Positions 1-9,318 of a stretch of 64,000 nucleotides of DNA are shown here, one piece after another. The first letter of the stretch is position 1, and each line of letters opens with the position of its first letter. The translations under genes were made by a program, and so were the position numbers. Origin of the DNA: VAXT01 sp963698015 (GTDB taxonomy: Bacteria > Actinomycetota > Thermoleophilia > Gaiellales > Gaiellaceae); NCBI GenBank assembly GCA_963698015.1, contig OY969109.1, positions 2,852,001-2,916,000 of the forward strand. The letters are read 5' to 3'. A model generated the notes under the pieces. It was not told the origin of the DNA. It made no database searches and saw only the letters and a list, made by a program, of their open reading frames with translations.

Positions 1-125
1 CAGTAACCCTTGGCCCGGATCTCGACCTCGGCCTGTCCAAGCTCGCCGTGGGTCTCGGCCGATGTGACGGCGGCGAGGCCCGCTTGCGCGCCGACGAGCT
101 TCGAACGGTCGGGTGCGGTGCTCAC
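1..125 (-). CDS. 5' end of an unidentified gene, possibly a peptide-type ABC permease
   Basis: A GTG codon at 125 opens a frame that runs off the left edge; about 41 residues are visible (VSTAPDRSKLVGAQ..., ending EVEIRAKGY). It does not look like an AtpD N-terminus, which would be expected right after atpG and normally shows an early GxVxxVxGPVVDV motif. The charged tail reading AEVEIRAKGY recalls the cytoplasmic N-terminus of OppC/DppC-type permeases just before their first membrane helix, but that is only a resemblance. The 60-nt gap to the atpG stop shows no obvious Shine-Dalgarno sequence. Confidence 0.35.
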   Translation of the reverse strand, partial: MSTAPDRSKLVGAQAGLAAVTSAETHGELGQAEVEIRAKGY

Positions 126-185
126 GTTGGGGGCTGAAGCATACCGAGTCTCTCAAGGGGGTTCGACGCAGGGACCAGCCGGAAG

Positions 186-1073
186 TTAGGCGGTAAGGGC
201 TTCGGCGCCGGCCACGACTTCCAGGATCTCCTGGGTGATTTCCGCCTGACGGGCCCGGTTCATCGACAGCGTGAGCGAGTCAATCAGCTCGCCGGCGTTC
301 TTGGTCGCATTGCGCATCGCCGTCATCCGTGCGCCTTGCTCCGAGGCTGCGGACTCGAGAAGAGCACGATAAATCTCAGTTTCGACATACACCGGCAGCA
401 GCCGCTCGAGGATCTGCTCGGGCTCCGGCTCGTAGATGAAGTCGCCGAGCAGCGCCGCTGAGTGCTCGTCGTCGCCGCCCTCGAGGAGCGACTCGGAGAT
501 CGGCAGCACCTCCTGCGCGACGACGCGCTGCGTGAGCGCCGACTCGAAGTGGTTGTAGATGACGACGACCTGGTCGACGTCCTGGCCGGAGTAGAGCTCG
601 GACACGTGGTGCGCGATCGCCTGCGCGTCGGCGTAGCGCGGGCTGTCGCTGAAGCCGGTCCATCCCTGGCCTACCTCGTACCGGCGGAAGCGAAGCGTGG
701 ACAAACCCTTCTTGCCCGCGACGACCCAGTGGGTCTCCACGTTCTCACCTCGCAGGCGCCGCTCGATCGCGAACGCCTCGCGGAGGATCTGCGCGTTGAA
801 CGCGCCGGCCAGTCCGCGGTCGCCGGTCAACGGGAGGATCGCCGCCCTGCGCACGTCGCGCCTCTGGAGCAGCGGGAGCCCCTTGAGCGAGGTGCTCGCG
901 CGCGCGACCCCGACCATCAGCTCCTGCATGCGCTCGGCGTACGGCCGCATCGCCTCGATGCGGGTCTGGGCCCGCCGCAGCTTCGCGGCCGCGACGAGCT
1001 CCATCGCGCGCGTGATCTTCCGCGTGTTCTGGACGGAGCGGACCCGGCGCTTGATGTCCTGGACGGACGCCAT
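186..1073 (-). CDS. atpG: F1 ATP synthase gamma subunit
   Basis: Encodes the central rotor shaft of F1, which couples c-ring rotation to catalysis in the beta subunits. The ATG at 1073 gives 295 residues beginning MASVQDIKRRVRSVQNTRKI, the conserved gamma N-terminal helix, followed by ITRAMELVAAAKLRRAQ. The C-terminal helix TAMRNATKNAGELIDSL is intact. The frame is open further upstream, but that part is encoded by a hairpin repeat and lacks gamma homology. A 110-nt gap containing that repeat separates it from atpA, although the rest of the operon is tightly packed. No atpD follows in the visible 185 nt. Confidence 0.97.
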   Translation of the reverse strand: MASVQDIKRRVRSVQNTRKITRAMELVAAAKLRRAQTRIEAMRPYAERMQELMVGVARASTSLKGLPLLQRRDVRRAAILPLTGDRGLAGAFNAQILREAFAIERRLRGENVETHWVVAGKKGLSTLRFRRYEVGQGWTGFSDSPRYADAQAIAHHVSELYSGQDVDQVVVIYNHFESALTQRVVAQEVLPISESLLEGGDDEHSAALLGDFIYEPEPEQILERLLPVYVETEIYRALLESAASEQGARMTAMRNATKNAGELIDSLTLSMNRARQAEITQEILEVVAGAEALTA

Positions 1074-1081
1074 CGAGTCGG

Positions 1082-1156
1082 CTAAGGCACCGCTTGCGGT
1101 GCCGTCGTTAGGACTCTCGGGCTTTGCCCGTGAGTCCGTCTGAAATGAACGGTCGA
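1082..1156 (-). repeat. Double-hairpin element copy 1, leader of atpG
   Basis: On the minus strand this 75-nt element contains two hairpins. Stem 1 (1137 to 1111) has 12-nt arms around an AAA loop, with a single A/A mismatch. Stem 2 (1103 to 1086) is a perfect 8-bp stem, GGCACCGC and GCGGTGCC, around AA. The element ends with TTAG 8 nt before the atpG ATG. It is colinear, without gaps, with the sequence at 7252-7326. Function is unknown; an operon attenuator, a structured leader or a REP-like mobile repeat are all possible. Confidence 0.85.
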
Positions 1157-1183
1157 CACCTTGGAAGTCAAGACGCAACCATC

Positions 1184-2722
<1,539 letters not shown>

Positions 2723-2737
2723 AACAAGCTCCTTCTA

Positions 2738-3274
2738 TTAGGTAGACGCGTGCGCGAGGTCCCTGCGAAGTCGGTCGAGGCGGCCGCGGACGCTCGAGTC
2801 GACCTCGAGCGAGCCGGCTTTGAGGACGAGGCCGCCGATCAGGTCCGGGTCAACCGTGCGTGCCGCCTCGACGCGGCGGCCGGAGGCTTCCTCGATCCGT
2901 CGCACGATCGAATCGGCGTCGTCGTCCGACAGCTCGTAGGCGGTCGTCAGCTCGACGCTCAGGATCTTCTCCTCCGCGGCGACGAACCCCTCGTACTCGC
3001 GCGCGATCTCGTCGAGCTGCCCTGCCCGTCCCTTCTCGGTCACGACGCGGACGAAGTTGCGGATCAGCTCGTCGGCACCCTCGAGCACCGCGTCGAGCGC
3101 GGTCGCCTTCGTCAGCGGGTCGAGCTCCGGGTTTCGGATCAGTGACCGGAGCTCCGGCACCTCGTCGACGGCCTCGACGAACGTCGCCAGCTCGTCGCGC
3201 ACCTGATCGATGCGGCCCTCGTCCTTCGCCGCTTCGAACAGCGCCCGCGCATATGTACGTGCGACGACAGCCAT
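2738..3274 (-). CDS. atpH: F1 ATP synthase delta subunit
   Basis: Peripheral-stalk subunit linking subunit b to the top of the alpha3beta3 hexamer. 178 residues starting MAVVARTYARALFEAA, the typical delta N-terminus. The C-terminus contains the conserved pattern VDPDLIGGLVLKAGSLEVDSSVRGRLDRL. It starts 4 nt after the atpF stop and lies 15 nt before atpA. Here delta is a stand-alone protein of usual bacterial size, not the b-delta fusion seen in mycobacteria. Confidence 0.95.
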   Translation of the reverse strand: MAVVARTYARALFEAAKDEGRIDQVRDELATFVEAVDEVPELRSLIRNPELDPLTKATALDAVLEGADELIRNFVRVVTEKGRAGQLDEIAREYEGFVAAEEKILSVELTTAYELSDDDADSIVRRIEEASGRRVEAARTVDPDLIGGLVLKAGSLEVDSSVRGRLDRLRRDLAHAST

Positions 3275-3278
3275 GGGC

Positions 3279-3812
3279 TTAGTTCGGGCTCCCCTGCTGG
3301 AGCGCTGAGAAGTCGAGCTCGCCGATCGCCTCGTCGATCAGGCGCTTGTGATCGTCGGCGGTCAGCACCTTGCCGGTCACCTTCTCCGTCGCGATCACGG
3401 TCAGGTCCGCGACCTCGGAGCGGATTGCCTGCAGCGCGCGGGCGGTCTCGGCCTCGATCTGGCGCGAGGTCTCCTCGAGCCGGCGCTGACGGTCTTCCTC
3501 GAGCTCGTCGCGCAGCCGCCGCTTCTGCGACTCGGCGACCTTGCGCGCCTCGGCGAGGATCTCCTCCGCCTGACCGCGCGCCTGGGCCATCGTCGCCCGG
3601 TGCTCCTCGACGAGCTTCTGCGCCTCGGCGCGGGCCCGGTCGGCCTCGTCCAGCGCCTCGCGGATCCGCTTGCGCCGCTCGTCGATGACCTGCTGGATCC
3701 GGCCGAACGCGAACTTCTTCAGCACGAAGTAGGTGATGCCGAAGCAGACGATCGTCCAGATCATCAGCCCCGGCGTGACCTGGATCAGGGGGTTCGACGC
3801 GAGGAGGCTCAT
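3279..3812 (-). CDS. atpF: F0 ATP synthase subunit b
   Basis: Peripheral stator stalk. 177 residues. One N-terminal membrane helix (about residues 14-31, LMIWTIVCFGITYFVLKKFAF) is followed by a long charged coiled coil (IDERRKRIREALDEADRARAEAQ...) reaching the C-terminus. The ATG at 3812 lies directly beside the atpE TAG stop, with no spacer, which suggests translational coupling to the c subunit. Only one b gene is visible, so a b2 homodimer is likely. Confidence 0.95.
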   Translation of the reverse strand: MSLLASNPLIQVTPGLMIWTIVCFGITYFVLKKFAFGRIQQVIDERRKRIREALDEADRARAEAQKLVEEHRATMAQARGQAEEILAEARKVAESQKRRLRDELEEDRQRRLEETSRQIEAETARALQAIRSEVADLTVIATEKVTGKVLTADDHKRLIDEAIGELDFSALQQGSPN

Positions 3813-4076
3813 CTAAACCAGGACGAATGCGAGGATCGAGCCGAGCAGGCCGTAGAACACGACCGCCTCGGTGAGCGCGAAGCCGAGCCACTGGATGCCG
3901 GTGAGCTCAGCACGGAGCTCGGGCTGCCGCGCAACGGACTGGATCATCGACGCGAAGATCAGGCCGATGCCGACGCCCGCGCCTGCGGCGCCGAGCCCGA
4001 CGCCCAGCGCGAGGCCGATCGCCTTCCCGGCCTTCGTGACGTCTCCCGACGTCGCTGCAAGGATCGTTGCGAGCAC
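3813..4076 (-). CDS. atpE: F0 ATP synthase subunit c
   Basis: Proteolipid that forms the rotor ring. 87 residues with two membrane helices: a glycine-rich one (GLALGVGLGAAGAGVGIGLIF) and one carrying the ion-binding carboxylate E70 in GFALTEAVVFYG. The polar loop ARQPEL joins them. There is no evident Na+-binding signature beyond Glu, so proton coupling is the default reading. About ten extra residues precede the first helix. It lies between atpB and atpF with a 10-nt gap to atpB. Confidence 0.97.
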   Translation of the reverse strand: MLATILAATSGDVTKAGKAIGLALGVGLGAAGAGVGIGLIFASMIQSVARQPELRAELTGIQWLGFALTEAVVFYGLLGSILAFVLV

Positions 4077-4086
4077 GTGCTCCTCC

Positions 4087-4941
4087 TTAATGTTGTGGCT
4101 CGATCGCCGAGCCGATGTAGATGCCGGACAGGGTGGCGAAGATGAACGCCTGGATGCCGACGACGATAACCACCTCGAACAGGTAGAAGGCAGCAGCCAC
4201 CGGAATCACGAGCGGGGCCAGCAACACGGACTCGAGGATGAACATGAGTCCGATGAACGTGAGGATCAGGATGTGCCCCGCGAGCATGTTCGCGAAGAGA
4301 CGGACGCTCAGCGAGATCAGGCGCATGATCTGGCCGAGGACTTCGAGCGGAACGATCAGCGCGAGCAGTGGCTTCGGCGCGTCCGGGATCCAGCTCTTGA
4401 AGTAGCGCGACGGCCCGTTCCAGCGGATGCCCTCGAAGTGCGTGAAGACGAAGGTCAGCGCGGCCAGCGCCAGCGTCACGGACAGGGACGAAGTCGCGGC
4501 GTAGATGCCGAAGATGGGGATGTGGTGCCACGTCTCGCCGGTGAGCGGCAGCGGGATGAACCCGATCAGGTTGATCACGAGGATGAAGAGGAAGAGGGAC
4601 GCGACGTACGGGAACCAGCGGCCGATTGCCTTCGAGGGCAGGCCCTGCTCGGCGATCTGCGCCTGGGCGACGTCGTAGACCTGCTCGCCCCACGTTTGCC
4701 GAGTGTCGGGCTCGACCTTCAAGCGCCAGCGCATGAAGACGATGCCGAACGCCATCGTCAGCACGGAGCCGAGCATCAGGTAGACGACGGCCTTCGTGAT
4801 CGACAGGTCGAGCGGGCCGATGTGGATCGGCACCCACTCGTGCTGCTCGAACTCGGTCGTCGGGTCGAAGTCGCCGCGCGCGAGCGCCGACCCGGGAAGC
4901 GTCAGCGCGAGGAGCGAGATCGTGACGAGCGCGCGTCTCAC
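4087..4941 (-). CDS. atpB: F0 ATP synthase subunit a
   Basis: Membrane stator that provides the proton half-channels. The GTG at 4941 gives 284 residues and overlaps the preceding stop as GTGA. The N-terminus VRRALVTISLLALTLPGSALA resembles a signal peptide and precedes EQHEWVPIHIGPLDLSITKAV. The essential arginine is in ISLSVRLFANMLAGH (about residue 218), followed by the C-terminal VIPVAAAFYLFEVVIVVGIQAFIFATLSGIYIGSAI. The frame is open far upstream, but that part is antisense or overlapping noise. Confidence 0.95.
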   Translation of the reverse strand: MRRALVTISLLALTLPGSALARGDFDPTTEFEQHEWVPIHIGPLDLSITKAVVYLMLGSVLTMAFGIVFMRWRLKVEPDTRQTWGEQVYDVAQAQIAEQGLPSKAIGRWFPYVASLFLFILVINLIGFIPLPLTGETWHHIPIFGIYAATSSLSVTLALAALTFVFTHFEGIRWNGPSRYFKSWIPDAPKPLLALIVPLEVLGQIMRLISLSVRLFANMLAGHILILTFIGLMFILESVLLAPLVIPVAAAFYLFEVVIVVGIQAFIFATLSGIYIGSAIEPQH

Positions 4942-5282
4942 AGCGGCGGGTTCCCGAAGTACGAGACGAGCGAGAGCACGAGCTCGACCGTGTAGGCGAG
5001 CGCGTACGTGAGCGCCGCGGCGAGACCGACCCACGGATCCGACAGCGCGACGACGAAGATGACGCCCATGACGACGATCGCGCGGGTCATCATCCCAACC
5101 GCAGCGACCCCCGAGGCGGCGAGGTTTCCGCCCGAGCGCATGCGGACGAGCAGGTAGCCGAAGAGCTGGCTCGCGGCCCAGAGCGTCGCGGCGATCACCC
5201 AGCCGTTCAGCGGCCAGCCGGCGACGAGGAAGATCGGTAGGGCGAGCAGGATCAGCGCCGTCCCGGCGATCACGGGCAGCAA
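4938..5282 (-). CDS. AtpI-like ATP synthase accessory membrane protein
   Basis: A small four-helix membrane protein between the AtpZ-like gene and atpB: VLLPVIAGTALILLALPIFLVAGW, VIAATLWAASQLFGYLLVRM, AIVVMGVIFVVALSDPW and ALTYALAYTVELVLSLVSYF. Position and topology match AtpI, which assists c-ring or F0 assembly. The start is uncertain. A TTG at 5282 is used here. A CTG at 5324 overlaps the previous stop and has a GGGAG five nt upstream, so a non-canonical CTG start is a real alternative. The stop overlaps the atpB GTG. Confidence 0.75.
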   Translation of the reverse strand: MLPVIAGTALILLALPIFLVAGWPLNGWVIAATLWAASQLFGYLLVRMRSGGNLAASGVAAVGMMTRAIVVMGVIFVVALSDPWVGLAAALTYALAYTVELVLSLVSYFGNPPL

Positions 5283-5320
5283 GACGTGCGGAGCAGGACG
5301 AGGACTGGTGACGGCGGTGG

Positions 5321-5521
5321 TCAGAAGTACTCCCGGTAGCGGTGGTAGACGACGAAGATTCCGGCCGGAATCCCGATCGCGGCTCCGACGAGCGCCCCGA
5401 TCGCGGCCGAACCGGCTCCCCAACCGACGAGCGCACCGGCGCCGACCGAGCCGGCGGTCGTGCCGATGAGAAGGGCCCCCGCCCCCGCGGGTTGAAACGT
5501 CGGGGGATGCGAAGGCTCCAT
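5321..5521 (-). CDS. AtpZ/AtpI-type small F0F1 assembly protein
   Basis: 66 residues, MEPSHPPTFQPAGAGALLIG..., with two glycine/alanine-rich membrane segments (GALLIGTTAGSVGAGALVGWG and AAIGALVGAAIGIPAGIFVVYHRYREYF). This matches the short F0F1-ATPase assembly proteins that open many atp operons and are thought to act as Mg2+/Ca2+ carriers or chaperones for the c ring. It is the first gene of the operon. The ATG at 5521 lies only about 8 nt from a TATGCT -10-like hexamer, so the transcript may be almost leaderless. Confidence 0.7.
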   Translation of the reverse strand: MEPSHPPTFQPAGAGALLIGTTAGSVGAGALVGWGAGSAAIGALVGAAIGIPAGIFVVYHRYREYF

Positions 5522-5529
5522 CCGGCGCG

Positions 5530-5591
5530 AGCATAACAAACCTTGTAACAGCCGAAACCGCATGGCTCGGGGAAATCCGGCATACCTTGTA
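5530..5591 (-). promoter_or_regulatory. Probable atp operon promoter with direct repeats
   Basis: On the minus strand a TATGCT hexamer (5535 to 5530) sits 8 nt before the first atp start codon. Upstream, the 11-mer TACAAGGT(A/T)TG occurs twice in direct orientation (5591-5581 and 5547-5537), 44 bp apart start to start, close to four helical turns. This looks like a regulator-binding pair, but no -35 hexamer is convincing. Confidence 0.4.
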
Positions 5592-5633
5592 CCGGCCCGT
5601 GGACAGTTGCTGGACGGCGCCGATCCCGCAGAC

Positions 5634-6104
5634 CTAGCCGGTCGCACCGTACTCGAGGAGCAGTGACCGCAGGCGGTCGTCGCCGTGCTGGTCGGCGGCC
5701 ATCAGCGGCGTGAAGCCGTCCTGCTGGCGCGCGTTCGGTTCGGCGCCGTGCTCGAGCAAGAGTTTCGCTAGCTCGTAACGCACGTCGGGATCACCGGTCG
5801 CGGCGGCGCTGTGCAGCGGCATCACCTTGAAGTCGTTTCGCGACGCGGAGTTGACCTCCGCCCCACGCTCGACTAGGAGCCGTGCCGCGTCGACGTGGCC
5901 GAAGAAGCTCGCGAGCCCGAGCGGCTGGAAGCCGTCGTCGGCCCACGCGTTCGCGAGCGAGCGGTCGGCATCGAGCAGCTCTCGTAGGCGGTCGACCCGC
6001 CCCACGGCCGCGGCCTCGAAGACGTCGGGCTCGGGGTCGCCGGCGAGGAGCTCGTCGGCTCGCGCCTGGTCCCCTCGGTAGATGGCCTGCAGAAGCTCTG
6101 ACAT
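5634..6104 (-). CDS. Ankyrin-repeat protein
   Basis: 156 residues. Ankyrin repeats are visible in series: VFEAAAVGRVDRLRELLDAD, DGFQPLGLASFFGHVDAARLLVERGAEVNS, MPLHSAAATGDPDVRYELAKLLLEHGAEPNA and DGFTPLMAADQHGDDRLRSLLLEYGA. No signal peptide or membrane segment, so it is probably a cytosolic protein-binding module. The ATG at 6104 has GGGAG upstream (GGTGGGAGAAG). It lies between the transferase at 6127 and the atp operon, in the same direction. The partner is unknown. Confidence 0.85.
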   Translation of the reverse strand: MSELLQAIYRGDQARADELLAGDPEPDVFEAAAVGRVDRLRELLDADRSLANAWADDGFQPLGLASFFGHVDAARLLVERGAEVNSASRNDFKVMPLHSAAATGDPDVRYELAKLLLEHGAEPNARQQDGFTPLMAADQHGDDRLRSLLLEYGATG

Positions 6105-6126
6105 CTTCTCCCACCTTGGTGCGCGC

Positions 6127-7251
6127 TCAGGCGGTCTTCCGCTCCGCCTGCGCCTCCTGCTCGCGGCGGCGGATCCGCGGGTTCGCCAGCTTGACGATCT
6201 CGAGCAGGTACACGATGTACACCGACGTCGCGAGCGCAACGAGCCCGATCGCGCCGACGGCCAGCGTCGGCCAGAAGTGCCAGACGCCGTGCGCGCGGAA
6301 CGGAATGAACCGCGTCGCGAGCGCAGCGCCGGCGAGGATCCCGCACCACGCGTACATATAGACCGCGGCGCGCCGCTGTGAGAAGCCGATGTTGACGAAG
6401 CGGTGGTGGAGGTGTGTGCGGTCGGCCTCGTAGAGCGGCTGCCCGTACTTGAGCCGTTTCGCGAACACGAACGACGTGTCCACGATCGGGATCGCAAGCA
6501 CGACCAGCGGGAAGAACAGGGCGACGGTTGCGGCCGTCTTCAAGAGGCCCTGGATCGAGACTGCGGCGAGGACGAACCCGAGCAGCATCGCCCCGGAGTC
6601 GCCCATGAAGATCCGCGCCGGATAGAAGTTGTGCCGCAGGAAGCCGAAGCAGGCGCCCGCGACGATCGCCGAGAGGATCGCCGCATCGGGCTTCCCGAGC
6701 GAGAGGGCGATGATCGCGAACGTCGAGCCCGCGATCGCACAGATTCCCGCCGCGAGCCCGTCCATCCCGTCCAGGAAGTTGACCATGTTCATGATCGCGA
6801 CGATCCAGAGGATCGAGGCGGGGATGCTCACCCAGTCCGGCAGCGTCTGGATCCCGACGAGCGGGAAGGTGAAGCGCTCGACGTGGACGCCGAAGCCGAC
6901 CGCGATCGCCGCGGCCGAAACCTGCCCGCCGAGCTTCGCCCACCAGGGCAGCCCGCGAAAGTCGTCGACGGCGCCGACGAACGTCGCAACCGCGGCCCCC
7001 AGCAGGATGCCGCGATAGACGCCGTCCAGGGTGAGGAAGGCGAGCGCCGGGATGAAGATGCCGAGCAAGAGCGCGATCCCGCCAAGGCGTGGAACCGCGC
7101 GCAGATGAATGCGCCGCGTCTCCCCCGGCTCGTCGACGACCCCGAGGATGCGGGCGAAGCGCCCGACCGCCGGCGTCAGGACGAGGACGACGACGAGCGC
7201 GAGCAGGAAGCCCCACAGGACCTCGGGGGTGTCACGCAGCGTTTGCCACAT
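6127..7251 (-). CDS. Undecaprenyl-phosphate sugar-1-phosphate transferase (WecA/TagO family)
   Basis: 374 residues with about ten membrane helices. It transfers a sugar-1-phosphate, probably GlcNAc-1-P, to polyprenyl phosphate to start a cell-envelope polysaccharide. Motifs: RRIHLRAVPRLGGIALLLG at the N-terminus, AVDDFRGLPWWAKLGGQ (Asp pair), NMVNFLDGMDGLAAG, ARIFMGDSGAMLLGF and the cytoplasmic His motif HLHHRFVNIGFSQRRA. That last motif distinguishes the WecA/TagO group from MraY. The gene sits where actinobacteria commonly carry it, between glyA/upp and atp. Its ATG directly follows the second double-hairpin element. Confidence 0.9.
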   Translation of the reverse strand: MWQTLRDTPEVLWGFLLALVVVLVLTPAVGRFARILGVVDEPGETRRIHLRAVPRLGGIALLLGIFIPALAFLTLDGVYRGILLGAAVATFVGAVDDFRGLPWWAKLGGQVSAAAIAVGFGVHVERFTFPLVGIQTLPDWVSIPASILWIVAIMNMVNFLDGMDGLAAGICAIAGSTFAIIALSLGKPDAAILSAIVAGACFGFLRHNFYPARIFMGDSGAMLLGFVLAAVSIQGLLKTAATVALFFPLVVLAIPIVDTSFVFAKRLKYGQPLYEADRTHLHHRFVNIGFSQRRAAVYMYAWCGILAGAALATRFIPFRAHGVWHFWPTLAVGAIGLVALATSVYIVYLLEIVKLANPRIRRREQEAQAERKTA

Positions 7252-7326
7252 CTAAGGCACCGCTCGCGGTGCCGACTTCAGGACGTGCGGGCTCTGCCCG
7301 CGCGTACGTCGGAAATGACCGGTCGA
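7252..7326 (-). repeat. Double-hairpin element copy 2, leader of the WecA/TagO-type gene
   Basis: Colinear with 1082-1156. Stem 2 (7273 to 7256) is the perfect GGCACCGC/GCGGTGCC with a GA loop. Stem 1 (7307 to 7281) has 12-nt arms around AGA. Compared with copy 1, one stem position changes from U-A to G-C and another from an A/A mismatch to G-C, which suggests selection on base pairing. The element ends in TTAG immediately before the ATG at 7251, so any transcript carries it as its leader. It lies between upp and the transferase. Confidence 0.85.
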
Positions 7327-7360
7327 TCCAAACGCATCTATCACCAACGCTACAAGGAAC

Positions 7361-7990
7361 TTACTTCGTTCCGTAGAGGCGGTCGCCTGCGTCCCCGAGC
7401 CCCGGGACGATGTAGCCGCGGTCGTTCAGCTCGCGGTCGATCGCCGCCGTGTAGATGACGACGTCGGGGTGCTCGGCGTGCACACGCTCGATCCCGTGCG
7501 GCGCGGAGACGAGGCAGATCACGCTGACCGAGCGGGCTCCGCCCTTCTTGACCGCAGTGATCGCCGCCGCCAGGGAGTTGCCGGTCGCGAGCATCGGGTC
7601 GAGCACGATCGCGTCGCGCACGCCGAGGTCGTTCGGCAACTTGACGTAGTACTCGACCGGCTCGAGCGTCTCCTCATCGCGGAAGAGGCCGACGAAGCCG
7701 ACCCGCGCGCCCGAGACCAGCTCGAGGAAGCCATCGAGCATTCCGACCCCCGCACGGAGGACGGGGCACACCGCGAGCTTCTTGCCGGAGACGCGTTGCA
7801 CCTCGGTCCACTCGAGCGGCGTCTCGACCCGCACCGTCTCGGTCGGCAGGTCTTTCGTCGCCTCGTAGGTCAGGAGCGAGGTCAGCTCCTTGACGAGCCG
7901 GCGGAAGTCGCCGGTCGAGGTGCGCTTGTCCCGGAGGTACGAAAGCTTGTGCCGGACGAGCGGGTGGTCGACGTGGACGACCTGGCTCAC
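7361..7990 (-). CDS. upp: Uracil phosphoribosyltransferase
   Basis: Salvage enzyme making UMP from uracil and PRPP. 209 residues, usual length. N-terminus VVHVDHPLVRHKLSYLRDKRTSTGDFRRLVKELTSLLTYEA; PRPP-binding loop AIVLDPMLATGNSLAAAI; uracil-binding C-terminus YIVPGLGDAGDRLYGTK. Its ATG overlaps the glyA stop, so the two genes are coupled. The downstream gap holds the double-hairpin element. Confidence 0.97.
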   Translation of the reverse strand: MSQVVHVDHPLVRHKLSYLRDKRTSTGDFRRLVKELTSLLTYEATKDLPTETVRVETPLEWTEVQRVSGKKLAVCPVLRAGVGMLDGFLELVSGARVGFVGLFRDEETLEPVEYYVKLPNDLGVRDAIVLDPMLATGNSLAAAITAVKKGGARSVSVICLVSAPHGIERVHAEHPDVVIYTAAIDRELNDRGYIVPGLGDAGDRLYGTK

Positions 7991-9279
7991 GCTACGTACG
8001 TCGTGTACCCGCGGAAGCCCGGGTAGAGAGGCCGTTTCGCGCAGAGCGCCTCGCTGCGGGCGGCGAGCGCGCCCAGATTCGGCTCCGCGCCGAGGGCGTC
8101 GGCGATGATCTCACCGACCTCGCGGAAGTCGTCCTCGTCGAAGCCGCGCATCGTCGCGGCAGGAGTGCCGATGCGGACGCCCGAGGCGATCGTCGGCGGC
8201 TGCTCGTCGAACGGGACGGTGTTCCGGTTCACGGTCAGCTTGACCTCGTCGAGCCGCTCCTCGGCGGCCTTCCCGGTCCACTCCGTTCCGCGCAGGTCGA
8301 GCTGGAGCAGATGCGTGTCCGTGCCGCCCGTGAGGACGTCGAGGCCCTGCTCCTGGAGCGTCGCGGCGAGGGTGTCGGCGTTCGCGCGCACCTGGCTCTG
8401 ATAGTCCCGGAATGCCTCGGTCGCGGCGATCTTGAAACAGGCCGCCTTGGCGGCGATCGTGTGCATCAGCGGGCCGCCCTGCATGCCCGGGAAGACGGCG
8501 CGATCGACGGCCTGCGCGTGTTCCTCGCGGCAGAGGATGAAGCCCGCGCGAGGGCCGGCCAGCGTCTTGTGCGTCGTCGAGGTCACGAAGTCGCAGTGCT
8601 CGACCGGGTTCGGATGGAGCCCGGCGGCGACGAGCCCGGCGAAATGCGCCATGTCGCAGAGGAGCAGCGCGTCGACCTCGTCCGCGATCGCTCGGAACTT
8701 GTCAGTCTCGACCGTGCGCGGATAGGCCGAGCCGCCGCAGACGATCAGCTTCGGCTCGTGCTTCCTGGCGAGCTCGAGCACGTCCTCGTAGTCGACCATG
8801 TTCGTCTCGCGACTCACGCCGTAGTGGGCGATCGTGTACAGGCGCCCCGAGAAGTTGACCTTGAGCCCGTGCGTCAGGTGCCCGCCGTGCGAGAGCTCGA
8901 GCGAGAGGATCGTGTCGCCCGGCTGGAGCACGGCCATGTAGACGGCCATGTTCGTCTGGGCGCCTGCGTGCGGCTGGACGTTCGCGTGCTCGGCTCCGAA
9001 GAGGGCCTTCGCGCGGTCGATCGCGGTCTGCTCGATCTCGTCGACGACGTCGCAGCCGCCGTAGTAGCGCTTGCCCGGATAGCCCTCCGCGTACTTGTTC
9101 GTGGGCACGCTGCCGACGGCCTCGAACATGCTCGGCCACGTGAAGTTCTCGGACGCGATGAGCTCGATCTGGGAGCGCTGGCGCTCGAGCTCCTTGCCGA
9201 GAAGCTCCGCGATCTCGGGGTCGATCTCAGCGAGGCCGGCTGTTCGCAGCTGCTCGAGCGTCTCGTGCGCGACGGCCAT
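7987..9279 (-). CDS. glyA: Serine hydroxymethyltransferase
   Basis: PLP enzyme interconverting serine and glycine and loading one-carbon units on tetrahydrofolate. 430 residues. The PLP lysine is in DFVTSTTHKTLAGPRAG. Other family motifs are IELIASENFTWPSMFEAVGS near the start, NKYAEGYPGKRYYGGC, and GVRIGTPAATMRGFDEDDF near the C-terminus. The MAVAHETLEQLRTAGLAEIDPEIAELL extension before the core is ordinary. It is followed without a gap by upp. Confidence 0.97.
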   Translation of the reverse strand: MAVAHETLEQLRTAGLAEIDPEIAELLGKELERQRSQIELIASENFTWPSMFEAVGSVPTNKYAEGYPGKRYYGGCDVVDEIEQTAIDRAKALFGAEHANVQPHAGAQTNMAVYMAVLQPGDTILSLELSHGGHLTHGLKVNFSGRLYTIAHYGVSRETNMVDYEDVLELARKHEPKLIVCGGSAYPRTVETDKFRAIADEVDALLLCDMAHFAGLVAAGLHPNPVEHCDFVTSTTHKTLAGPRAGFILCREEHAQAVDRAVFPGMQGGPLMHTIAAKAACFKIAATEAFRDYQSQVRANADTLAATLQEQGLDVLTGGTDTHLLQLDLRGTEWTGKAAEERLDEVKLTVNRNTVPFDEQPPTIASGVRIGTPAATMRGFDEDDFREVGEIIADALGAEPNLGALAARSEALCAKRPLYPGFRGYTTYVA

Positions 9280-9318
9280 GCCGGGATCGTACTCCGCGCC
9301 GCGGCGGCCTCGTGCGCG

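Noticed and set aside
1..125. Assigning the left-edge fragment as atpD
   Set aside because: The N-terminus lacks any AtpD motif.
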